Positions 32,727 through 44,300 of a DNA stretch of 64,000 bases are shown one piece after another (position 1 is the first letter of the stretch; every line of letters starts with the position of its first letter). The stretch comes from Amborella trichopoda (Eukaryota; Streptophyta; Magnoliopsida; Amborellales; Amborellaceae), in NCBI RefSeq assembly GCF_000471905.2, contig NW_006499207.1, forward strand, positions 5,122,732 through 5,186,731, in the 5' to 3' direction. The notes beneath the pieces are model-generated. The model ran no database searches, was not told the DNA's origin, and saw only the letters and a program-made list of their open reading frames with translations. Position numbers and translations under genes: made by a program.

Positions 32727-35700
32727 CAAGGTTTCAAAAAACGTTAGGTGGCCCCTAGGCTTGCCTGGCACCTAGCTCCTAGGCAGGCGCCTAGAACCTC
32801 TGGCGCCCTGCGGTGCAAATTCTTAGTTTTTTTTTTTTTATATTTGTTATCCAAATGCACATATATGCATATATTTGTGTCAAAATTTGTAATTTATTTC
32901 AAAATTTGAATCATACAAAACATTTAAAAGTCTAATAGGCTACTGTAAGGTCTCCAACTCTCAAATCCATAAATTCTCCATATTGGCATATTCCATATCC
33001 ATAAAATAAACCATAATAACATCCAAGATTCCAAGTCTCCAACTCTCCAAGTCATCAACAAACTGACTTCCAAAACTATAGAAAAACCAACAAACCACAG
33101 TACCACACAACAAAATAGTCCAAAAAGACAAAAAAATTACAAACCACATAACTGAATAAAAATCATTCAAACTCCAAATGTCTGAAGCTCAAACCAATAT
33201 GGTGCAATAAAGTATGAAAGTTACTTCAAAAGAAGAGAGAAGACAATCAATACATCAATAAGAATCAAAATCATCATCTTCATTGGCTTCATCTGCATCA
33301 GAATTGATGCCGTCATCATCAGAATCATCATCCTCTTCGACATATTCCTTTTCTTCCAGAAATTCTTCTGAATCTACCTCCTCTTCCTTTATCTCCCTCC
33401 GTGAAGTACCAGCAGAAGTTGCACGAGTGGCCCTCCTAGGATCAGAAGCTTGCCCTGAAGCCTCCTCGACTATTTTCCATGTTAAACCCTCCCCAGGGAA
33501 GACCTCCTCAGTACCAGGGTCACAAACTAGACAATCTGAAGCATTCTCCATGTCTTTCGAAGAGATAGGGTCCTTCTTTGGTTGGTTTTCTTCTCCTTGA
33601 GCCTTTGATTCTCTCTAACAAAAACCAAGTCATTGAGCTCCCTTTGCTCAAGCCTATTTCTTCTCTTTGTATGCACCTATAAGGAAATATAATGCATAAG
33701 TAACTACTATAGGTCTATGATCTTCGTACCTTTTATGAATCTATATTACAAAATGAATATGAACTTATAAACAAAAAAAGCATATAAAATTTTATTCCTT
33801 TAAAATAGTAAAATAGTAAAATACCAAACGAACTCCAATTACGCTCACAACCAGAAGAGGTAAGAGGTAGTTGTCAAACTCAAGATCTGCATAGCCATCT
33901 TCTGAAGGTTTGGAGCGCTACTCCCATGTTGTCTCCACCATTGGGCTGCAATATGTGGGCAACCTTTATAATTAATTTAGGTATTTAACGTTATCAGAAC
34001 TTGAAAGAAAATTATAAATTTATATTTTATAAAACAAAAGTACATAAGTCAAAAGAATATTACCTGGTTCGTCTTTGTTTCTCTTCCTTAATACCCTATC
34101 TTTCCCAAATGACATCAAAGAACACTTGTACAAAATTAGCTCTTCAATTGATATCTTATCTTGGATATTTGGATCAGGAACTAATTTCTCAAGACACTCA
34201 TTAAAACTAGCCATAATTACCCCTTTTGACTCAATATATGCATCTGCATAAAAGAATTTGAGGTTCAAGTAGTACCCCGCTGCATGCAATGGTCTAAGGA
34301 GCTGCCTATCCCATTTATCATCTATAATCTCACAAATTGGGGCATACTTCGCTGCATCATCGCCCAAATTCTTTGCAACCTCATTCTTAGCCCTTTCCAT
34401 TGCATCATTTATAAAGCCCATGGAGGGCTTATCAACATCAACCAAGCGCAAGACCTTCACCAAGGGAAGAAATACTAATATCGCATGCTTCACCCTACGC
34501 CAAAAATATTTCGAAAGAATAATATCTTGTGTATTCTTCTCTTGGCATCTCTAGACCACTTACACCTACTCCTCTCCTCTGAAGCAAACATAGACCTTAA
34601 TATGATCATCCTCTTATACATGCTCTGTAGACTAAAGTAGACAGTGGCAAATCTAGTGACCCTAAGCCTCACTAGCTCTCTCTTTTTTGTAAACTTGCGC
34701 ATCATGCTAAGGGTAAGTATGTGACTGTATATGAAGATTGTAACCTCCTTAGCCTTAAAAATAATTTCTTTAATAAGAGGCAGTTCACCAATTGCCTCAA
34801 GCATAAGATCTACGCAATGTGCAGCGCAATGAATCCAAAATATGCGAGACCTCTTTTGTCAAAGCAAATGACCTGTAACTAGATTGGAAGCAGCATCATC
34901 TGTGACCACTTGAATTACATGTTCCTCCCAAACCTCCTCAATACCCTTATCAATGAAAGAAAATATCTAATGTGCATCATGAACATCATTGGAAGCATCG
35001 ATTGAGTGCAAAAAAATTGTACCCGTGGGACAATTTACTAATAAATTCATGTTACTTCCCATATCACTCCACATATCTGTCATAAAAGAAACCCCAAATT
35101 TAGCCCATCCCTCCTTATGATTCTTGAGATATTCATTAGTGCACTCGATTTCTTTCTTCAGTAGTGGCTCTCCAATCTCATAAGGAGTTGGAGCTTTCAA
35201 ACCTAGCCCAAATTGTCCAATTGCTTCCAACATTGTATGGAAGCTATTCAAACTAGCAATATTAAAAGAAATGCCCGCATGGTAAAACCACTGAGCAATA
35301 TACTGAATCAACCTGACTTTATCTTCTTTTTTAAACCTATTTTCAATTGTCACCTGTTTTTTCCCCTTTCCCTCGTCTTTCTCAATTACTGTCTTAAGGC
35401 TAAATGTAAAGAAACTATCTATGGGCCCTCTTGTATGAGCCTTTTTAGACCCAAAAGCCCTCTTGGTCTTAGAGCTCTGAGTAGCAACCATGGTTACCTC
35501 TTCTTCCCCCTCTACATCATTCTCTTCTTCAGTTTCAGTATTATCATAAAAAATATGGACCTCTGACTTTAATTCTGCTATCTTCTTTTTTTTTGTAACT
35601 TTTTTACTCTTTTCAGCTTCAATGTACTCCAAAATGTCTTTCTTTACAAGATCTGAGACTTTCTTACATGGGGTGACATCACTTTTAATACCGGCAAGAT

Positions 35701-36330
35701 GTTTCTTAAATCTATTTATGCCAGCATTAGAAACATGTCCACAGAAATTGCACATAATTTTATTTTTGTCATTTTAATCCGGGTTAACACAATATTTTCA
35801 TCCTGAATCTCCACCCCTAGTAGACCCCGCAGAAGACATCTCAAATTGAAAAAATAAATCTCAAATAAAGATTACAAACTGACATTTTCTACCCAATCTC
35901 TGATCTTCGATGTTGGCTATCTCAGTCGAGCTACGAATCAACTTAAAAGTCTTCTAATACCACCAATAGCACCCTAAAAATAATTTCAATCATAAAAACA
36001 AACTTTTTCAATCCACAAGAAGTATTTTCGATTTTCAGCAATTGCTTTAGATTCTCATAAATAAGTTTATGATTGAGGGTTTCTTTCTTTTTTTTTCAAT
36101 ATTAAACTTATTTTATACAAACTTGGGGGTCAAAATGATCCCCTTTGCCCTTTCGGGCGAAATTAAAAAATAAAAAAATCGTAAGTTGTGCTGGGCGCCC
36201 TCCCAGAACTGGGTGCCTGCCTAAGCGCCCGCCCAGGTACAACTGCTTGTATTGAGGCGCCCAGGTCCAGGCATGCAGAAAAAAAAATTTGGACTCCTAA
36301 GCGTCAGGCGGTGTGTTTTTTTAAACATTG
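32727..36330 (-). mobile_element. hAT transposon A (3604 bp), defective
   Basis: Terminal repeats CAAGGTTTCAAAAAACGTTA and (other strand) CAATGTTTAAAAAAACACAC. Target-site duplication acgaaaac (32719-32726) and atgaaaac (36331-36338), with one C/T difference. Subterminal regions are dense in CCTAGGCG-like motifs. The interior encodes a BED, DUF659 and hAT-dimerisation transposase on the minus strand. Two early stops and later frameshifts disable it. Confidence 0.85.
33255..35839 (-). pseudogene. hAT A transposase (BED zinc finger, DUF659, dimerisation)
   Basis: From ATG 35839 (MSSAGSTRGGDSG) the BED finger reads CNFCGHVSNAGINRFKKHLAG followed by DVTPCKK, with Cys, Cys, His and Cys ligands intact. 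DUF659 follows (AQWFYHAGISFNIASLNSFHTML, FMTDMWSDMGSNMNLLVNCPTGTIFLHSIDASNDVHDAH, IHCAAHCVDLMLEAIG). The C-terminal dimerisation region has SGCERNWSSF at about 33830-33850 and HTKRRNRLEQRELNDLVFV near 33650, separated by a likely ~140-bp intron. A Glu/Asp-rich tail ends at 33255. Two stops between the first Met and the finger, plus stops after DVHDAH and LLXQKRS, make it non-functional. Confidence 0.8.
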
Positions 36331-36619
36331 ATGAAAACAATATTGACCAAAATACCCCTAAAAACTTTCTGGGGTATTTTGGTCAATTATTTTTATGTAA
36401 AATATTTTTCTACATGTTTCGTAGATTCACCTATTTTTTATGAATACATGCTCTAAATTTCATGTCACTTTGATTTGTAGAAAAAAAATGAAAAATGAAA
36501 CATTACCGGACATTCTTTACCGTGAGATGAACTTTGGATGGTGATGATGGTAGGTAAAATCACTGCTCATTTTCGCCTATAGACATTTTGTAGTATCTTC
36601 CATCCATATATATAAAAAA

Positions 36620-37155
36620 AATTTATAAGGTTGCGACCTTAAAATGTAGAATCAAGGTGCTACTATAAAATCCATTGTAAAATGCTATTGTGAAGTTTGA
36701 AAACCCACTAATTGATCATCTGGATATCGAGATATATAAATATGAAAAAACTAAAAAGAAAAAAAGAAATTTCAAATCACAAAAAGCGAGCATCTTGCAA
36801 CACATTCTTTAGACCATCCATTTTCAAGATTTTCATATTTTTATAGGTCTACTTGATATGAACCATTTTTAAGTCTAAAATTTTTAAAATGAAAATGGAT
36901 TCTAAGGCCATCCTAAGAATTTTTTACATCAAAATTACATGTTATGACAAAATGTAGTGGTGCACCTTACTTTGATTGTTTAAGGTTGCCATTTACATTT
37001 TGATACAATGAGATCACAATCATAATTGACAGTTAGATTTGAAATCAAGTGGTTAAAGGCATGTCATTGTTTGGGTATAAAATCTAAGATAAAATTTCTT
37101 TATCTACTAGATTTTACATCCAAGGGCAAGAAGTGATTGTGACCTTCTTGTAGCA
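36620..37155. repeat. Second inverted-repeat element beside the foldback cluster
   Basis: The segment GCGACCTTAAAATGTAGAATCA and AAGGTGCTACTATAAAAT near 36633-36672 is an imperfect inverted repeat of 36945-37015 (reverse complement GCAACCTTAAACAATCAAAG and AAGGTGCACCACTACATTTT). AT-rich, no ORF. Ends are approximate. Confidence 0.5.
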
Positions 37156-37175
37156 AAACTAAATAGTCTCATAGT

Positions 37176-37625
37176 ATATAATTCCCCTCCGCTCCACAAA
37201 CACATGAAAACCCTTAAAAATACTCAAGCAATTTTCTATAGTACTTCACTCACTAATGTCCATCAAATGGTCATGATGGTCTGACCATATTTGAATTTAT
37301 TATATTTTTACAAATCTGATTAACCAAAAATTTTTTGGGTGTGTGAGAAAATATATAAAAACAATATTTAATACAAAGACCAAATTACACCAACAAATAT
37401 TTCTGAGGTATTTTCATCGGTTTATTTTTTTGGTAATTATTTTTTTATATTTTATTTAAGTGCGAGTTGGTTAGTTATACACACGTCCAAAACTTTAGGT
37501 CAATTGGATTGTAGAAAAAATTATTAAAATTTAAATAGTATTAAATAATCGTGACTATCTAATAGACTTTGAATAAACAAAATACTATAGAAATTCGCTC
37601 ATGAGTATTTGTAAGTGTCTTTCAT
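37176..37625. mobile_element. Foldback MITE copy 3, diverged
   Basis: Shares with copies 1 and 2 the arm text TTTACAAATCTGATTAACC, the centre ACCAAATTACACCAACAAAT...GAGGTATTTTCATCGGTT, and a right arm with GTCCAAAACTTTAGGTCAATTGG and ATCGTGACTATCTAATAGACTTTG. It is more diverged, so it is probably an older insertion. Confidence 0.6.
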
Positions 37626-38218
37626 ATATACACAAAAATCGTGTGTGCTTTAGAACATATTACATCCATTGTTCAAGTCTCATCCAAATTTCGGCCTAAA
37701 CTAGGCCAATGGAAGCTGCTGACCCAGTTTAACTGCGCATCTACATATACCAGCCATAACCATTTTTAATCACAAGGAAAGAGTCATAATAAAGCCGGAA
37801 TATCAGTAAACACATGAAACTACGACTAAGATCTTGCTACCAAAAACCAGAAATATTACAAACTTGTAGACAAGATAAACATGAAACCGGCAGCAAGAAA
37901 TTACACATCCGTTTTCATACCGTTAAGCAGGTGTGAACCATAAGAAGACAGAATTGGGATATATCCATCTGGATCTCAGGACAGGCACGTGAACAAAAAA
38001 TGTGGCCTGTTGGCTAGTGTATGAGTAAGACATAGGGAGCTCATTTAACGATACAAATTTGAATAGCATGACCAGAAACGAAAAGAGTTGTCAAAATTGA
38101 AAACCTTAGATCTGTAGGTTAGACAGCCACGAGGTTCCTCTAGAGTCTAGACCATCAACTATTTTCTTTCTGTTGTCAAAACTAAAGAAACACAGAAAAT
38201 AAAAGAATGTAAGACGTG
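37626..38218. other. Downstream region and probable 3' UTR of SEH1
   Basis: Non-coding sequence just past the SEH1 stop codon (minus strand). No transposon ends or repeats are obvious. A 3' UTR and polyadenylation site are expected, but no canonical AATAAA on the minus strand was identified. Confidence 0.45.
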
Positions 38219-38347
38219 TCAGTTACTCTCAATACTTGCTTGTTCATCCCAGACTCCATTCAAGTTGGATTGCCATAACCTAACCATTCGATCACTTCCT
38301 ACAGTTGCTAGAGTCATACCACTCATATCCCAGTCCAATTGCCATAC
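38219..38347 (-). CDS. SEH1: SEH1 terminal exon
   Basis: 129 nt including the TGA stop, preceded by acceptor CATTTCATTTCAG. It encodes VWQLDWDMSGMTLATVGSDR...MVRLWQSNLNGVWDE and completes the last WD40 repeat begun 20 kb upstream. Confidence 0.85.
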   Translation of the reverse strand, partial: VWQLDWDMSGMTLATVGSDRMVRLWQSNLNGVWDEQASIESN

Positions 38348-41300
38348 CTGAAATGAAATGCAGCAACATGTTGACACTAAACAATAGACAACTAACAAGA
38401 AGCACCAACCAGAAGCACACACGCTTCAGCAAACACACAAATACACATATACCCCAAGCATACATGACAAGCAACATAATTCATATAAATATCAAGGGTC
38501 CAGTGATTCAGAATCAAATCAAAGCAATGTAGAACTGTCATTTTTCAGCAAGTGATAAGAGGATGAAATAATTCACAGAAGACTAAATTTGAGGTAATTA
38601 ATAAAGTACTGATCTAAGTCACCTAATAAGCATGTAACTTATTTTGAGATGCCAAAACAACATTGATCGTCCATAGAACTAAATAATTCTCACAACTATG
38701 AAACCAAGCTAAAATCTTGACCTTATAAGAATTCCTATAGTTTAAGAGAATCCTCTTGACTTATTCAACAACGCACTTTGCAATTAGGGTCACCAATGGA
38801 ATGCCTTGCAGGCTTTTAGGCTGGACAAGGTGTTGGGCCAGGTTCTGGCCACTAGCTGGCCTGCAGCCTGTGCCCGTGGCTGAGCCTTGTAGGCCCAAAA
38901 TAATTTCAGGCCTGATCTAGGCCAACCCTAGCCCAGCCAAGGCCAGGGCTGAAAATTTTTAAATATATATTTTATATATTGAATAGAATTTTACATATAT
39001 TATACAATTTTTACTTTTTTACCCTCATAAGGCCCCGCTCAGCTTGGCAGGCCATTTTTTTAGGCCGACTGGCCTCAGATGACAATGGAATGAATTCGGA
39101 CTAGGTCTAGACCGGGTCTAAAACTTAAATTTTCAGGCCAATGGCAGGCCCAGACCTACCCTACTCGCTTTCGGGACATACTCGGGCTAGAGCTGGTTTG
39201 CTCAATCATGGAAATGATGGACTATGCCCAGAAAAATCTGCCACCAAACGGAATTGATTAACCCAATGTTATCAGGATTAGACCGGCCACCAAACCAATG
39301 AGCGGTCTGGTCCAATCAAAATCGAAGACCATCGATTTTTCCAATTAGACCATATTTTTTTAAAAAAAAAATAGGAATAATTGTTTTTAAAACACAAAAT
39401 ATTTTACAAAGGCCAACGTTATTTAACTAGCCCTATCGGTCAAAGCTGGTAAAATATAAATTTTGACTAGTTTCAATCAAAATCGGTTTTTGCTTTATAT
39501 CAGACTAGCCAAGAGGCACTGGTTGCCAGTCTGACTAATCAAATCAAGCATGACAGTCCAGTCTTGATAACTACGGATTAACTACTAAGGATCCTTTTAA
39601 TTTACATACTAAAAGTCTTGAAATGACTGTGGGAATGATATAGGAGTACAAGAGGGGAATTCCTTAGTATTTTCTAGATTAGAAAAAGTTATCGAATGAT
39701 TAAGGATATGAGAAGGTAATTTTCAAGTTAAAAGGGTTAGTCATTGGGTTTAGCAATTTATCAATTGGATTTTAAGAGTAACATTACTAACAATCAATCA
39801 TTTGCAAACACTTAAGTTCCCAAAATGACAAACATGGATTTAACTTTTATGCAAGAGGGCCTAATTAAATAACTCTTTTATAGCATACTTCAAAAATCTA
39901 GAAAGTGATCTCAATGTTAGAAATTCATGGAGTGGTTTGGAGAAATCATTTTTGTGTGTTGCTAGTTTCATTCAGTCTCAATTGGAAGTCCAACTCATTA
40001 TGATGATAGAATGAAGCATAGTTGTTGCGATCAAGAAAGGGATTGGGAGCAGGAGTGGCATCGGGAGAGTGAGATTGTGATAGGCTAGAAGCTCCCTATG
40101 GTCAGGGTCTATATCCATACCCCCTAAATTTTAGGGATCACAACCCAACAATTGGGGAGCAGGATCTTGATTTTTTTGAATCACATGTTAAATTCCGAAG
40201 GTCCGAGATCCATCCAATAAAAGCATCTCTTTTCTATTTGGAAAATATACAGAACATGATTTTGCAATATAATCACTTTCTTTCCTTAAGGGATACGCAT
40301 TTAAGACTTGTTATTGCCTTATAAAATATCAACCTAACATGAGTGTATTTTATATAGAAATCCCTAAGGAATTGGGATCGTGTTCCCACCATATGGGAGG
40401 CGAGATCCACCAAAGGTCTAGCTCCGAGGGTGTAGGATCCCCAGGGGTGCCACCAAGTTGGAAGATCCTGGGAACCATGGAATGAACCATACATACACAA
40501 GGACTAGCCCATATAATATGAGGACACTCAAGTATGATGCATAATCCAATTATGGATGGAAATAACCCCTAACTCACAATGAATCCTCTCAAGCTTCTCA
40601 TTACTTCTCATACTTCTACAAGCCCCCCTAAAAACAAGAGTTTGGCATTGAAAAGAGTGTGTCATATTTTTTTTTTTTTGGGTAAATTCATATTTTCCCC
40701 CAAAAAGAATTGTCATGTGCATGGCATAAAAGTGACATCAATAAACCCATACTTACATAAGTAACCATTACAGTCGAGTGTGAAACCTAATCACAATTTC
40801 AAATGGACATGCGATATGCAAGACTTCCAGTTCCAATGCCCCACCCTGTACTGGACAGGAAAGGTTGGTAGTCGACTCTCATTTAGTAGGGACATCCCTA
40901 TCCAGAGATGGTGCCATCATGAAGATGCATGTTATTCGCAACTTGGACACGATTGTAATGTCTTAATGCTACTGTCTTGCACTTTCTTTCTTATGTAATG
41001 GCATCCAGCTTCTATTTGTTTGACCTTTTCATGATAAACAGTAGTTGAGGTAGTCAACTTAACTGATTGGTTTTTTTTTTTTTTTGCCCACATGTCTTGT
41101 CAACTTAATTTTTAAGATCCCTTGTGGGAGATTTTAGCAAAAGCAGTTCACACTCCAGTGATAACATGACTCTCTTAGCTTCTGGATCTTGCAACAACTA
41201 TTTGATTCTTACTGTACACAACAAAAACAGGGAGAAACACACAATAACCAGAAGTCAATTTTCTTCAACCATATCACCTCTTCCATCTTCGACAAAGTAG

Positions 41301-44300
41301 CATAATTTTAGTAAGCAAATTGAAGATAAAATACATCATGTCACATAGAATCCCTCAGATTTTAGAGACCGTGATAAGCTGCTTGTAGATGCCACGTTGT
41401 AGGTCTATACATATAATTCCCAACCCTTGTCAGACAAACCAAAATGCTTTGAGGAACCAAGTACGAAGGGCAGAATGTAATTCAACCACACAAGTCAGAG
41501 AGAAAACTTCAGTAATCAGAATGACTGCTCAAAGGCTCACATGGGCAATACAAGTGAGCCCCATGACATTCCATATAATATGTCCAATCTTATCTTCGGC
41601 AATTAGGAGGTCAAAAGTTGAACCACTCAGCAAAAGAGATATTTCCAATATGTTTGGAAGTACTTTTCTTCCTATCTTACTTCCCCTGCCCTCCCCCAGT
41701 TGGGAGAGGGTCATGCCTCTCCCTCACCTCTACAACCAGTATGCTCAAATCACCAAACCTCATCCCACCCATCCCTTTCCCCTCGCACCCCTCCCCTTCC
41801 TCTCTAGTGGGTTTCTTCTGACCTTGACGAGACGATTTCCATGCAGACGAAAAGAGGGCTCAACGCTTATGGGAGGAGCCCCAGCTGGGCTGTCATAAGC
41901 TTTCGGATGGCTCCATCCTCTCCATTTTTCCATCTGAAGACAGCACTCGCCTTGCAATCCTCCGGGCCTCTGGTCTTCAAGGGTGCCACCCTTGCCTTCC
42001 GCAAATGGCCCGAGGTTGATGGATCCTTATGGAAACAGAGAGTCTAAGTCACTGCCTCCCCTTCATTCCTGCTCTCAAAAAACTTCCAAGCATATAGCCC
42101 ATGCCTACGGCACTTTCGTCGCCATCCATTGGAAATCCTTAGGATTCTTTCCTCAGGGCTCCATTCAACTACTCTTGGAAGTCCTAGACGCCAGGCTTAT
42201 CCCTTCCTCCCTTTGGCTCAAGGTGGAGGCCTCGTTCTTTTACATTTCCAGTTCTTAGACCTCAGCCTCACCTCGTTCCTCCCATTTTTTTCCCCATTCG
42301 GCTAAAGCGTCGACGCATAACTCTCAACTCCTAGACCACCGTCTCCAGGAAGCACAACCAGCATGGAATGCGCCACCATCGTCTAGCACCCCGTCCAGCC
42401 CCCACTCTCCGTACGAACCTTGACCCTCCGCCGCCTTCCCACGCCTCGAGGTTTGCAGGCCTAGGTCCTCGTCTCCCTGCCAGCAGCATTAGCTCATCTC
42501 CCAAGCCCCCCGGCAAACCTACCCATGTGAATGTCGCCCCATTGACGTGCCACATGCCCTTATCCTCATACCTTTCCTCTTCCCTCCGCCTCCCTCCATT
42601 AATTCCCCTGGCAGATCAGCCGGTCGCGCCGCCCCCCCCTCATCATACCCACGCCCCTCCTCGGTCCATCCACCTTCACCCCTTTTTTCTCACCCCCCCT
42701 CTCCTCCCTCTTTCCCGCCCAATAGCACTTCCTACCAGCTGTCGGGCGACCCACTCCAAGCGGTCTCTCTTCGTTCTCACTATCTTGCTCCTCCCCCCGT
42801 TGACCCACTTTACCCCTCTCCTCTCATCTATGCGCCCTCCTCTGTGCCACTTGTCAACATCTCTCCTTGGTCCTCCCACCGTCCACTCTCTGTCCCCTCC
42901 TCCTATCAAGCGTTTTCACCTCCCGTCATCACCTCTGCCATTAAACCCCACCCCCTCCCAAACCCCAATCCCTTCAAGGACACTTGGCTGTCCCCCCCGT
43001 CTTGAGATTCCCACCCCCCATTCAAACCCCTCCCCGACCTATTCCGCCCCTCTCTTCTCTCTCTTTTTCCCGTCCCCTCCTCCCACTCTTCCCCTCTCCT
43101 CTCCTTGTCTCTCTCTCTGCCTCTCGCTTCTAGCCTTCTCTCACCCCTCCCTCTCCTCCCTGTGGCTCTGCTTCCATCTCTTCCCCCTTTTGCCAATGCC
43201 CCTCTTCGCACCCCTCCTCCCCCTTTTTAGTCTCCCTCGAGGGACCCCGTCCTTCCAGCTCCTCCCCGAAGCCCCAGAACCTCAGAACCCTCACAAAAAC
43301 TACTTCTTCTCTCCAACCCACAAGGAGACCCCACCCCTTTTGCTCCTCCCCGAAGCCTCAGAACCTGCCCCCCTGACTCCTCAGCCCAGCCTTCGACGTC
43401 CTCCCCTTCTTCTCTTTGGTCCTCCATGGATTGGCTAGCTTTCCCGGTCAGCATGCTCATTGTTGAAGCTGAGGACGCCACAACGCTGGACCCTTTCTCT
43501 TTGTCGACCCTTATCTCTGCACAGCTCCCCCACCACCTGTCCCCCCTCCTCCCCCTTATCCCTCTCTTTCAAGCTGCTTCTTTTTCTCCGCCTTTTTCGC
43601 TTCCCGTCCCCTTTGATGGCCTCATTGCCACTCCCTTCCCTCCCTCGGCCTTCCCTGGGCCCATCATCTTCCACACCCCTCCACCCCTCACTCCCTGGCC
43701 CATTCTGTACGTTCACCCCTCCTTTTTTCCCACCCCCCCTCCCCCTCTAACCCTCTCTCCCTCTCCTCCACACCTTTCCCCCTCCTCAGCCCTCCACCTT
43801 CCCCTTCCTCTTGGTCTTCTCCTAGGCCAGGCCCTACACTTAGCACTCCTCACCAACCCTACCACCCTACTCCCTCCCCCTCCTCTAACCCTTTCTCTCC
43901 CTCTCCTCTAACCCTTTCTCTCCCTCTCCTCCACCCCTTTCTCCCTCCTCTGCTCTCCACCTTCCCCTCCCTCCCGGTCTTCTCCTTGACCAGGCCCTAC
44001 ACCTATCACTCCTCACCAACCCTACCAACCTTCCCAACCCTCCTGTTCCTATGCTCTTTCCCCCCGCCTCTCCTCACCACCCCAATTTCTTTATGCTCGC
44101 CTTCCCCCGACCCCCCCTTGCCTGCATTCGGGTACTGACAACCCTCACCCCAACCCCTCCCCCCCTTCATCAGCCCCGATCGCTCCCCCCACCCCATCAT
44201 CCCTACCCCCCCCCCCTCCTCCTCGATTAACTCTGAGTATGTCGATGGAATTGACTATGCACATGGTTGCATCAAGGAAGTACTCAGGGTAATAAGCTTT

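Larger units (their letters stand above)
32513..36601. mobile_element. Foldback MITE copy 2, split by a hAT element
   Basis: Left arm 32513-32726 (GGAAAATTCTTCCCAACGCC...) and right portion 36331-36601 (...CATTTTGTAGTATCTTCC) rejoin to make a ~480-bp MITE of the same family as copy 1; the arms start GGAAAATTC and GGAAGATAC on opposite strands. The 3604-bp hAT element at 32727-36330 sits inside, which dates the MITE insertion before the hAT insertion. Confidence 0.75.

Noticed and set aside
33283..33600. Ser-rich 105-codon plus-strand open frame
   Set aside because: Antisense shadow of the acidic C-terminal tail of the hAT A transposase.
42368..43438. 356-codon plus-strand open frame, the longest in the window
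   Set aside because: It lies in the C/T-rich part of an L1 relic; frames in other phases are also open, and the translation is Pro/Ser/Leu low complexity without a domain.
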